Below, one piece after another: positions 54,041 through 60,879 of a DNA stretch of 64,000 bases. This DNA comes from Tuwongella immobilis (lineage in GTDB: Bacteria; Planctomycetota; Planctomycetia; Gemmatales; Gemmataceae). Location of the stretch: NCBI RefSeq assembly GCF_901538355.1, contig NZ_LR593887.1, positions 558,001-622,000 of the forward strand, read 5' to 3'. The translations under genes and the position numbers were made by a program. Within the stretch, counting starts at the first letter, position 1, and the number at the start of each line of letters is the position of its first letter. The notes below the pieces were generated by a model that was not told the origin of the DNA, did no database searches, and worked only from the letters and a program-made list of their open reading frames with translations.

Positions 54041-54328
54041 ATGACCAACTTGGACGACAAATTGATCTCCGAACTTCGCGCACTCGCAACAGCGGGGGCG
54101 AGTGTTCCTGAGTTGCTCCGGTTCTTATGGAACCGCCTCGGAAGTGAAGCCGCTTACGGGACAACCTTGGCGAAGTATTTCATGAGAGCGTTTCATCTTC
54201 CCCTCAGAGCGGTCGCTCCCGTAGGGGGATGGAGTCCGGATTCTGAAGGTGGAGTGGCAGATGAGGTGATTACTCAGGCGATACACCCATTGATGCTCGA
54301 AACAAAATCACAATGGGCAGCCAAGTAG
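54041..54328 (+). CDS. probable immunity protein for the second toxin cassette
   Basis: A 95-residue protein with CGGAGG nine bases before its ATG, 18 bases after the toxin stop. It starts with a helical region (DDKLISELRALATAGASVPE, LLRFLWNRLG) and has a central AYGTTLAKYFMRAFHLPLRA. Size, position and lack of export signal fit an immunity protein; the call rests on context since no family is recognised. Confidence 0.55.
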   Translation: MTNLDDKLISELRALATAGASVPELLRFLWNRLGSEAAYGTTLAKYFMRAFHLPLRAVAPVGGWSPDSEGGVADEVITQAIHPLMLETKSQWAAK

Positions 54329-54568
54329 TGCTGTGATGTGTACACGTACAGTACAAAAAGTCTGTAACGAGTAAGTTTGCACGGGAGTTCGGCTTGCGGC
54401 TCCCGTGATTGGCATCGAGCGAGCGAACGAACGAAGCCCGGCAGCCGCACCCTTTGTTTGTTCGCTCGCAATGCTCGCCGAGTCGTCGCAGTCGATGGGC
54501 TATAATGGACCCCGGAAATCGGACCACCGGCTAAGCTACAAAATCCGGCGGTCCATGAGGGGGAATCG

Positions 54569-54859
54569 ATGGCGAAAAAGCGGCAGCGGCACTCGGCCGA
54601 GTTCAAGGCGAAGGTGGCTTTGGCGGCGCTGAGAGGGGACAAGACGGTCAACGAGCTGGTCGGACAATTTGGTGTCCACCCAACTATGATCCACGCTTGG
54701 AAAAAGCAACTTCTTGATGGAGCGAGCGAGTTATTCGCCAGGGGGACTCCGAAGCCTGAGCAGTCCGAAGGCCCCGGAACTGGGGAGTTGTTCGAACAGA
54801 TCGGCCGATTGAAAATGGAACTGGAGTGGATCAAAAAAAAAGCTGAGCGGCTCGCCTGA
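54569..54859 (+). CDS. IS3-family transposase OrfA
   Basis: A 96-residue DNA-binding subunit with the IS3/IS911 helix-turn-helix (MAKKRQRHSAEFKAKVALAA, then TVNELVGQFGVHPTMIHAWK) and a C-terminal Leu-rich coil (ELFEQIGRLKMELEWIKKK). It ends in an A9 tract (54833-54841). The orfB frame is open back through that tract, so a one-base slip would give a fused OrfAB with the canonical junction WIKKKLSGSPEMLRGLIEP. Confidence 0.92.
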   Translation: MAKKRQRHSAEFKAKVALAALRGDKTVNELVGQFGVHPTMIHAWKKQLLDGASELFARGTPKPEQSEGPGTGELFEQIGRLKMELEWIKKKAERLA

Positions 54860-54860
54860 G

Positions 54861-55649
54861 ATGCTCCGGGGGTTGATCGAGCCGAACCACAAGAAATTAA
54901 GCGTCCGCCGACAGTGCGAGCTACTTGGGCTGAACCGCTCGGGATACTACCATGAGCCGGCCGGGGAGAGTCCTGAAAACCTGGAGTTGATGGGGGTAAT
55001 CGACCGGATCTACACCGACTCGCCGTTCTACGGATCGCGCAAGATGGCTGTGGAATTGAGTCGGCTTTCGGGGCGAGAGATCAACCGAAAGCGGGTCCAG
55101 CGACTGATGCGCCAAATGGGCATTGAAGCGGTCTCCCCGAAGCCGCACTCCAACAAGCCATGCCGAGGACACCAGGTCTACCCGTACTTGCTCCGAGGCG
55201 TCGCCGTCGAGCGGGTGAATCAGGTGTGGAGTGCGGACATCACGTACGTGCCGATGCCCCAAGGGTTTATGTACCTGGCGGCCGTGATCGACTGGTACAG
55301 CCGGTTCGTGATCGGCTGGAAGTTGTCGAACACGCTCGACGGCTCGTTCTGCCTGGATCTGCTCATGGATGCATTGGGAGTTGGTCGCCCCGAGGTGTTC
55401 AACACCGACCAAGGGGTCCAGTTCACGGCCCAGGCGTTCACAACCGCCTTGGAGCAAGCAGGCGTGGCGGTGAGCATGGACGGCAAAGGGCGTTGTCTGG
55501 ACAACGTGTTCATCGAACGGCTCTGGAGGAGTGTGAAGCACGAGGATATCTACCCACGCTGCTACGAGAGCGTTCCCGAGTTGGCCGAGGGGCTCGGGAG
55601 ATACTTCGAGTTCTACAACCACCGGCGGATCCACCAAGGCTTGGGATAA
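54861..55649 (+). CDS. IS3-family transposase OrfB (DDE integrase)
   Basis: A 262-residue catalytic subunit. It has the HTH_21-like start (LIEPNHKKLSVRRQCELLGL, NRSGYYHEP) and a retroviral-type integrase core with the DDE triad: WSADITYVP, NTDQGVQFTA and VFIERLWRSVKHEDIY, followed by FYNHRRIHQGLG. The ATG is one base after the orfA stop, so OrfB could be made by reinitiation as well as by slippage into OrfAB. The complete C-terminus suggests an undamaged enzyme. Confidence 0.93.
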   Translation: MLRGLIEPNHKKLSVRRQCELLGLNRSGYYHEPAGESPENLELMGVIDRIYTDSPFYGSRKMAVELSRLSGREINRKRVQRLMRQMGIEAVSPKPHSNKPCRGHQVYPYLLRGVAVERVNQVWSADITYVPMPQGFMYLAAVIDWYSRFVIGWKLSNTLDGSFCLDLLMDALGVGRPEVFNTDQGVQFTAQAFTTALEQAGVAVSMDGKGRCLDNVFIERLWRSVKHEDIYPRCYESVPELAEGLGRYFEFYNHRRIHQGLG

Positions 55650-55808
55650 GCCACACCAGCATCAGTGTATCATGGAATCAGATAAGCAGTCACTGATCGG
55701 TATAGCTTAAGTTTCGCACATTTTGGTCTGGCAATTGGGGTCCACTTCAGGTCCACTTCAGGATTGGCTGGAGCATCGGACTGCGGTTACTCGACATGGG
55801 ACTCGAAG

Positions 55809-56210
55809 ATGCAAGATCGGATCCAGGAGCTTCTCAATCGACCGATCCACGACCGCAACGGTGTCATTCGCTGGGCAGCCGAGGTTGCGTTCATGCTGCG
55901 AGAATTCCGCATGCTCCTTCTGGGAGAGCAATTGGAGTTGCAGAAACGCTTAAACGACCTGGCGATTTGGTATCTGTCTCCGGCCATTGCAAAACATTGT
56001 CCGCCCGTCACGTTTGCGACAAGTGTTCCGTTTGACTTTATAAACCAGCATCCCAAATCGCCTGCCGAGCATTTGTATCACCACTACTGCGATCTGCTCG
56101 TCACCATCGCGTGGGCCGTTCTACGCTATGAGCCTGGCCGCATTGTACCCAACATCCGTGCCGGCTTGCGGCCCTTGAACCCCGGCTCCAGACGGCTCAC
56201 GCGATGGTGA
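55809..56210 (+). CDS. hypothetical protein beside the IS element
   Basis: A 133-residue helical protein (MQDRIQELLNRPIHDRNGVI, RWAAEVAFMLREFRMLLLGE, then LYHHYCDLLVTIAWAVLRYE). No domain is recognised. The ribosome site is weak and a start at 55764 is also open. It converges with the CBASS operon. Composition is protein-like, but it could be the remnant of a gene cut by the IS. Confidence 0.45.
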   Translation: MQDRIQELLNRPIHDRNGVIRWAAEVAFMLREFRMLLLGEQLELQKRLNDLAIWYLSPAIAKHCPPVTFATSVPFDFINQHPKSPAEHLYHHYCDLLVTIAWAVLRYEPGRIVPNIRAGLRPLNPGSRRLTRW

Positions 56211-56266
56211 CGAGCAGAATGGACGCGAAGTCACGGGCAAAATTGCCCGCGATCACCTCCGCGCAG

Positions 56267-57265
56267 TCATGTCTGAGCCGAACGAGCTGGGGGCACCAAG
56301 TCGGGGGTGAACCGTGGGGCCGGTGCAAACAAGAATCGCTGACTGATCTCTCGCTCGTAAATCCTTGCGGCCTGCTCGCCTAGTGACTTAAGCTCGGCAA
56401 CCACGGTGGCGTCGTCTATGGTGAACCGACCGGGCACAGTGACGTTGTTCACCCGTAGCATCCGGTGGTTGGTCATCAGCCGAGCCTGCCCGATTGCCCC
56501 CTCGACCTGACCCTGCATGAAGAGTCTAACAGCACCCTTTCCCCATCTGAGGATGCCGCCGCGTCTCCGACGGGTGGAGACATGGAAGGGTTCAGTGGTA
56601 GTGCCAATGCTAAGCAGTTCGACCCGCTCAATCGGCTGCTTTAGCACGCATGTGGCCTCCAGCAGGCCGATCATCGCCGGGCAGTTGGCCCAGACGCCGC
56701 CATCGATGTAACAGCCACCGCCGGCCGCGGTGTAGGCCGGGTAGTAAGTCGGTGCGGCGGCCGTGCCAAGCGCGACGGTCACGGCGGGTAGCAGGTAGTC
56801 TTGCTTGAACTCCGGCCGGTGGGCGGTTTTGAACAGTTGCGGCCCGCCCCTGTCCGCATCGAAAGCCGGAATGACCAGCCGCACCTTCGAGTCGCCGAAC
56901 CTTTGATCTTTCACGACATCCTCGATAACCTGCTTGAGCACCTGCTGGGAATGTTTCGGCCGGAAGACGTGCTTAAGCGTCCACCAAGCGTGCCCGAGCA
57001 GCCAGAGCCGCGGGAATGGAAAGATCCGCGCTCCCTGTTCCAGATAAAGCCGCAGGATGCGCTCGGCTGGAATGCCGAGACCGAGGGCGACCGCGATGAT
57101 TCCGCCGGTGCTGGTACCGGTGATCAGGTCGAAATACTCCCACAGCCGCTTACCGGTCATCCGCTCCAGTTCGGCAAGCATAGCGGCGGTGTAAGTTCCC
57201 ATGATCCCGCCTCCGTCAAGCGACAGGATGCGGAACGATTGGGTCGAGGGCGTAGGATCTTGCAA
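56267..57265 (-). CDS. capV: patatin-like phospholipase, CBASS effector (CapV-like)
   Basis: A 332-residue effector expected to degrade membrane phospholipids when activated by a cyclic nucleotide, killing the infected cell. The oxyanion motif ILSLDGGGIMGTY comes first, then the nucleophile motif GTSTG (Ser52) and the DGG dyad at Asp188 (CYIDGGVWANCP). It starts at a TTG (57265), one base after the stop of the E2-like gene, with AGGAG about ten bases upstream; any later ATG would remove the oxyanion loop, and the upstream extension overlaps the E2 gene. It is third in the CBASS operon. Confidence 0.88.
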   Translation of the reverse strand: MQDPTPSTQSFRILSLDGGGIMGTYTAAMLAELERMTGKRLWEYFDLITGTSTGGIIAVALGLGIPAERILRLYLEQGARIFPFPRLWLLGHAWWTLKHVFRPKHSQQVLKQVIEDVVKDQRFGDSKVRLVIPAFDADRGGPQLFKTAHRPEFKQDYLLPAVTVALGTAAAPTYYPAYTAAGGGCYIDGGVWANCPAMIGLLEATCVLKQPIERVELLSIGTTTEPFHVSTRRRRGGILRWGKGAVRLFMQGQVEGAIGQARLMTNHRMLRVNNVTVPGRFTIDDATVVAELKSLGEQAARIYEREISQRFLFAPAPRFTPDLVPPARSAQT

Positions 57266-57266
57266 G

Positions 57267-57713
57267 TTACACGTGCTCCTGAGTGACTCGGCGGTATGAT
57301 CGGTCGTGGCTCGGCTCGTGCCCACCGCCGTGCCATTTTCCAGTGGCGTGCCACAGCTCGTAATAATGAAGCCACACTGCGGCCCATGGGATAATCGTGT
57401 CCGCGATATACATGTCGGCCGCCCACTCCTTCTCCAGAAACAGACAAAGCCGCTCCTGTTCGAACATGTGGGGTATCGACTTCGACTGCGCACGGACGAC
57501 GAGCTGCGGGGTAAGCACCCACGTCCGCGGTTTCTTATTCTGCCGATAGTCCACGCGGATACGGTATGTTTCCGCCAGGGCGTTCGGGGTTATGTCCCCC
57601 TCTGCAACAAAGTATGAATGACCGCGCATCCGGGCCGTGAAGCCCGGCAGCAAGTTAATTCTCTGCATCTGACGGAAGACGGAAATCTCCCCGCGATACG
57701 GGTTAGCTACCAT
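57267..57713 (-). CDS. CBASS-associated bacterial E2-like protein
   Basis: A 148-residue protein resembling the stand-alone E2 ubiquitin-conjugating-like component of short type II CBASS. It has a beta-rich N-terminus (TYRIRVDYRQNKKPRTWVLT), then HMFEQERLCLFLEKEW with candidate catalytic Cys90, IADTIIPWAAVWLHYYELWH, and the tail GKWHGGGHEP seen in this family. E2-like partners are thought to modify or prime the CD-NTase. No E1/JAB partner is encoded. It overlaps the CD-NTase gene by 11 bases and abuts capV, so all three are translationally linked. Confidence 0.8.
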   Translation of the reverse strand: MVANPYRGEISVFRQMQRINLLPGFTARMRGHSYFVAEGDITPNALAETYRIRVDYRQNKKPRTWVLTPQLVVRAQSKSIPHMFEQERLCLFLEKEWAADMYIADTIIPWAAVWLHYYELWHATGKWHGGGHEPSHDRSYRRVTQEHV

Positions 57714-58857
57714 AGAACGTGTGACCCTGAACCTTGATCGCGGACGGCAGCGACGCTGGCACCAGCATCCGGGTATCGCGCGAAACGTGGAGCGTGCTGT
57801 TGCTGCGGGCTACCTCGATCGGGGCGAATGCATCCTGGATCGCCTCAACAGCCGGGTCTCCAAACAGGGCTTCAAGCTCCTTCGCGATAACGGGCACTCC
57901 TTTCAGTTCGGGTAGCTTCTGCCAGCGGTCGCGCAGGTCGGCAATTGCGAGTTTGAACGCCTCGAAGCACTCCGGCTTTGATTGCCACTTTTCCGAGATG
58001 ATCTCCTGGTCGTTCACCGGATTCTTTACTACTGGGCACTCGACCGCGAACAGAGCGTGCATGCGGTCGATGATGATTTGCACCGCCTCGTAGGGGGCGG
58101 GGTCGCCGTCGTAAAAGTCGGCTGCGAGCTGAGTGAGAACGATCGAAGGCGTGACTAGCTCCTCCCGCCCGTGGAACTGCATGTCGCGCCACCGTTTCAG
58201 TAGCTGGACGGCTCGCTTTAGCGGTTTTTTCAGGTGGTACGGCTCCGGGTTGGGCACTGGAGCGACGCTGCCATCCGACATGTAGATGACGGCCTGTTTC
58301 TCCCGCAAGATCTTCACCTTCTTGCACATCTCCTCGAACCACTTGGCGAATCCCTTCGGGTCGCTCGCCTTCCATTTGCCGTCAGGGCCGGGCATGTCGG
58401 GGATGTAGATGCTGGTCTCGCTGGTGGCACCGCCCAAGATCGCTGGCACTACGTCGAGGTGAAACTTGTTCGGAAAGTTGATCCGGATGCACCGCTGCTT
58501 CGGTTTGATGATGTCCTTGAAAACTGGACTCGCGGCCAACCGACTCCAGACGAGATCGAATACCTGCCGTGGAGTCATCGACTTCGCAGCACTGAGTTGG
58601 CAGATGATGTCGAGGTCGTGTTCGGTCCGGTTCAGTGGCCGCACCGTTGTCTCGATTAGCATCGAGCCCTGGTGGTAGACGCGGGGTGAGTACTGGCGAA
58701 CCGGGCTGTCCTCGTGAATAAGCCACGCACCGACTTCTTCGTGCTTGGTGCGGGCAAGTTCGAACTGGTCTACGGGGAGTTGGAGCCGGAAGCAGATGGC
58801 CTGCAATGCGGCGTTGATGTGAGTGATCTTGGAAATCGCCGGTGGGTTCATCGACAT
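57703..58857 (-). CDS. CBASS CD-NTase (cGAS/DncV-like nucleotidyltransferase)
   Basis: A 384-residue enzyme that makes a cyclic oligonucleotide signal on phage infection. The nucleotidyltransferase core has the Gly64-Ser65 of YHQGSMLIETTVRP, acidic pair Asp81/Asp83 (EHDLDIICQL) and third acid Asp135 (FHLDVVPA). A helical C-terminal lobe follows. GAGG lies ten bases before the ATG at 58857. It is first in a three-gene operon with the E2-like protein and the phospholipase, which fits a short type II CBASS. The product nucleotide cannot be predicted. Confidence 0.88.
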   Translation of the reverse strand: MSMNPPAISKITHINAALQAICFRLQLPVDQFELARTKHEEVGAWLIHEDSPVRQYSPRVYHQGSMLIETTVRPLNRTEHDLDIICQLSAAKSMTPRQVFDLVWSRLAASPVFKDIIKPKQRCIRINFPNKFHLDVVPAILGGATSETSIYIPDMPGPDGKWKASDPKGFAKWFEEMCKKVKILREKQAVIYMSDGSVAPVPNPEPYHLKKPLKRAVQLLKRWRDMQFHGREELVTPSIVLTQLAADFYDGDPAPYEAVQIIIDRMHALFAVECPVVKNPVNDQEIISEKWQSKPECFEAFKLAIADLRDRWQKLPELKGVPVIAKELEALFGDPAVEAIQDAFAPIEVARSNSTLHVSRDTRMLVPASLPSAIKVQGHTFYGS

Positions 58858-59363
58858 TCGAAACGGCCTCTGTGGGAAATGGTGCCGACCGAAAATGGCC
58901 CGGCACTTTGTCGGGAAACGTTGGCAGTGCGGGCGGGGTCGTCAGTTCGGCCGGGTGCGTCACGATGTCTATCACGCCATCGCGGGGCGATCCACGCCTC
59001 GCATCAGGGTCGGACGGTGCAGCGGAATTTTTTGTAGACGCCGCGAACCCGTTCTATACGTTAAACGTATTGGTGTTAGGCAAGGTACACCTACTCCACA
59101 GTTGCGATTGAGTACGTTATACGCAGGCCGCGTGCCAATCTCGCGCCTTTACCACTATTTTTTGTAAGTCTCTCGCCCGCAAGCACATCCGTCTATCTTC
59201 ACTCGTTCTACACAATTGAGCGTCTGGAGTAAGCCTGCCGATTTGACGGCCTTTATGCAGCGTGGCAACCAAAACTGGCAGTCTGTACGAGGGAGGGGTT
59301 GGCCTCAGAGAGCCTAGGCCGATGCGGCACCGAACGCGTGATCCAATCATAATCTTTCGCCGT
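58858..59363. other. intergenic region upstream of the CBASS operon
   Basis: About 505 bases; should contain the leftward CBASS promoter. Apart from the palindrome at 59056 nothing is supported. ORFs here are short and lack ribosome sites. Confidence 0.5.
59056..59070. promoter_or_regulatory. palindromic site upstream of CBASS
   Basis: ATACGTTAAACGTAT is a perfect 7-bp inverted repeat around one base, 200 bases upstream of the CD-NTase start. A half-related GTACGTTATACG lies about 50 bases to the right. It is a candidate operator for the defence operon. Confidence 0.4.
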
Positions 59364-60062
59364 TCACACCTTCGGCCGCGTTTCGACAGCCTTCCCCATG
59401 AGGAAGGCGAATTCCTTCTCAAACCACTCCTGGAAGGCCGGTAGTCGCGGCAGCTCGACTAGCGTGGCGGGCGCGGCCACGCTGAGGCTACGGTCGTGCT
59501 CATACGGTGAGAGCACCAGTTCGCGGTGGTCGAAACTCACGCCGCAATACCACGGCGCGGAATCCACGTCATACGCGACGACGATCGCGTGCTTGTGGAT
59601 GGCCTTCACCCGGATCTGTTCCAGTTTGGCGAAGGTGTTCTGGATCTTCTTCTTGACCTGCTCCTTGGTGTAGTCCGGAAACCGCTCCTTGATGAGTGCG
59701 ACCAGTTCGTCGTTCTTGTAGTTCGGAAGGATGATGCGAATGCGTCCGCCGCGGTCCAACATCTTCTTGAGCTGCACCTCGTGCTGGTTAATCCAAGTGT
59801 CGAAGTAGTGGACCACGATGTCGAGGTTCGAGCAGCCGGCGAAGAACTGCGTCCACGGCACCTTCCCGAAATTGTCGAACACGGCAGAGGGTGAGTTGCC
59901 GCCGGGAGACACGCCTGACAGGTTGCCCATCACGGCGTCGCTCACCGCCTTCACCAGCTCGGCCCGCTCTTCGTTCGCGCGAATCTGGTTGACCTTCTTC
60001 AGGACGACGAACGACGTGACGAACAGCAGGAAGATCGGGATCAGGTTGGCAGTGATCGCCAT
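59364..60062 (-). CDS. membrane-anchored PLD-like domain protein, N-terminus damaged
   Basis: From an ATG at 60062 this gives 232 residues: a membrane helix (MAITANLIPIFLLFVTSFVV), a helical linker, then a PLD-like alpha/beta domain (QFFAGCSNLDIVVHYFDTWI, GGRIRIILPNYKNDELVALI, then KAIHKHAIVVAYD and PWYCGVSFDHRELVLSPYEH). No complete HKD motif is seen. Upstream, a GTG at 60228 with a strong GGAGGA site starts MSAPTKDLLAEMQKLFV, then an in-frame TGA (60177-60175), then a second helix (VSVLAVLALAAVFYFAGYHL) in the same frame; a frame change is needed to join the main ORF. The gene is probably a two-helix membrane protein with two lesions. Confidence 0.55.
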   Translation of the reverse strand: MAITANLIPIFLLFVTSFVVLKKVNQIRANEERAELVKAVSDAVMGNLSGVSPGGNSPSAVFDNFGKVPWTQFFAGCSNLDIVVHYFDTWINQHEVQLKKMLDRGGRIRIILPNYKNDELVALIKERFPDYTKEQVKKKIQNTFAKLEQIRVKAIHKHAIVVAYDVDSAPWYCGVSFDHRELVLSPYEHDRSLSVAAPATLVELPRLPAFQEWFEKEFAFLMGKAVETRPKV

Positions 60063-60261
60063 CACGAACGAGTAGAAGACGTAGGAGCTGCGCCCCGGAT
60101 CGGGGTTCGCAGGCAAGGTGGTAGCCAGCGAAGTAGAACACGGCAGCCAGCGCGAGGACTGCGAGTACCGAGACTCACACAAAGAGCTTCTGCATCTCCG
60201 CCAGCAAGTCCTTCGTCGGCGCGCTCACATCCCGTCCTCCCGGTCTGTTTTGGTAGGTGCT

Positions 60262-60311
60262 CACCCGATTGTGCGAGGTGCGGTTGAGGACCGCACCAGC
60301 ACAATCGGGTG
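60262..60311. repeat. large inverted repeat (cruciform-capable)
   Basis: CACCCGATTGTGC (60262-60274) pairs with GCACAATCGGGTG (60299-60311), and TGCGGT/ACCGCA forms a second stem inside. There is no U-tract on either side. A further stem-loop (CTGGGGGC/GCCCCCAG, 60380-60417) follows. Role unknown: terminator cluster or recombination structure. Confidence 0.7.
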
Positions 60312-60441
60312 ATCGTCGCTGAGCATGGGGGCGGCGGGGCTGAATCGCCCCGAGAGTTGTTCGGGATTTCGGGGTTATTCTGGGGGCAATCCTGCAGAGT
60401 TTCCTGCACGCCCCCAGCATCTCATGGCGACTCAAATGAGA

Positions 60442-60466
60442 AACCCCCTGCAATTGCAGGGGGGGT
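60442..60466 (-). terminator. palindromic terminator beside the tRNA-like fragment
   Basis: AACCCCCTGCAATTGCAGGG plus GGGTT is a near-perfect palindrome that reads as a terminator on the minus strand, just after the tRNA-like 3' end at 60471. Confidence 0.55.
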
Positions 60467-60470
60467 TCCA

Positions 60471-60500
60471 ATACACCCGATAGGATTCGAACCGATCACC
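60471..60500 (-). other. tRNA 3'-end fragment, candidate attachment site
   Basis: On the minus strand, GATCGGTTCGAATCCTATC looks like a T-arm with the TTCGAAT loop (one stem mismatch), followed by CGGGTGTA, a plausible acceptor 3' strand. No ACACCCG acceptor 5' strand or anticodon arm is found upstream, so only the 3' part of a tRNA gene is present, as left by site-specific integration of a mobile element. Confidence 0.5.
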
Positions 60501-60879
60501 TTCGGTTCCGTAGACCGTGTCACACCAGTTGCAACCTCTGATGGAATCGGAGGTTGTGACGACCAGCGGTTCCTTGGCGTAGTGCCGGGCGTAGTGAACT
60601 CGGCAGATGGTCCCTTGGCAGAAACTCCGCTCCCATCGGCGACCAAACCGGCGACATCAAGCGTGGATCTCCCGACACTCCTCGCCGCACTCGCCGCATT
60701 GCCAATCGAACAACGACAAGCACTGGCGGTGCTTCTCTCTGGACGGGAGGGAGATAAGTGAGAAGGAGGGCTTCGTCATGAGATTGCCATGGAGTAGATT
60801 CTGTTATTACTCTGATTTACTATGGATTTGATCACCTCATGTAAGCTCAGAGTGCAATCGATAAATATAAATATCCAAT
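60501..60879. other. stretch between the tRNA-like fragment and the restriction gene
   Basis: A plus-strand frame ends at 60761 with a protein-like tail (LPTLLAALAALPIEQRQALA, then VLLSGREGDK) but has no credible start. It resembles tails often seen next to integrase/tRNA junctions and is at most a fragment. The last 100 bases are AT-rich. Confidence 0.4.

Larger units (their letters stand above)
54506..55744 (+). mobile_element. IS3-family insertion sequence, 1239 bp
   Basis: Imperfect terminal inverted repeats: the left end reads TGGACCCC then 8 bases then GACCA, the right end (complement) TGGACCCC then 8 bases then GACCA. orfA and orfB lie between. No clear target duplication is seen (ATAA on the left, CTTC on the right). 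GTCCACTTCAG is duplicated in tandem at the right end, so that boundary may be 11 bases further out. The orfs are intact, so it may be active. Confidence 0.85.

Noticed and set aside
60471-60545. A complete tRNA gene on the minus strand.
   Set aside because: No acceptor 5' strand, D-arm or anticodon arm can be folded upstream of the T-arm; only a 3' fragment is present.
60309-60761. A 150-codon plus-strand ORF crossing the tRNA-like fragment.
   Set aside because: It reads through a terminator and the tRNA fragment, lacks a start context, and only its last ~30 residues look protein-like. Treated as a possible remnant only.
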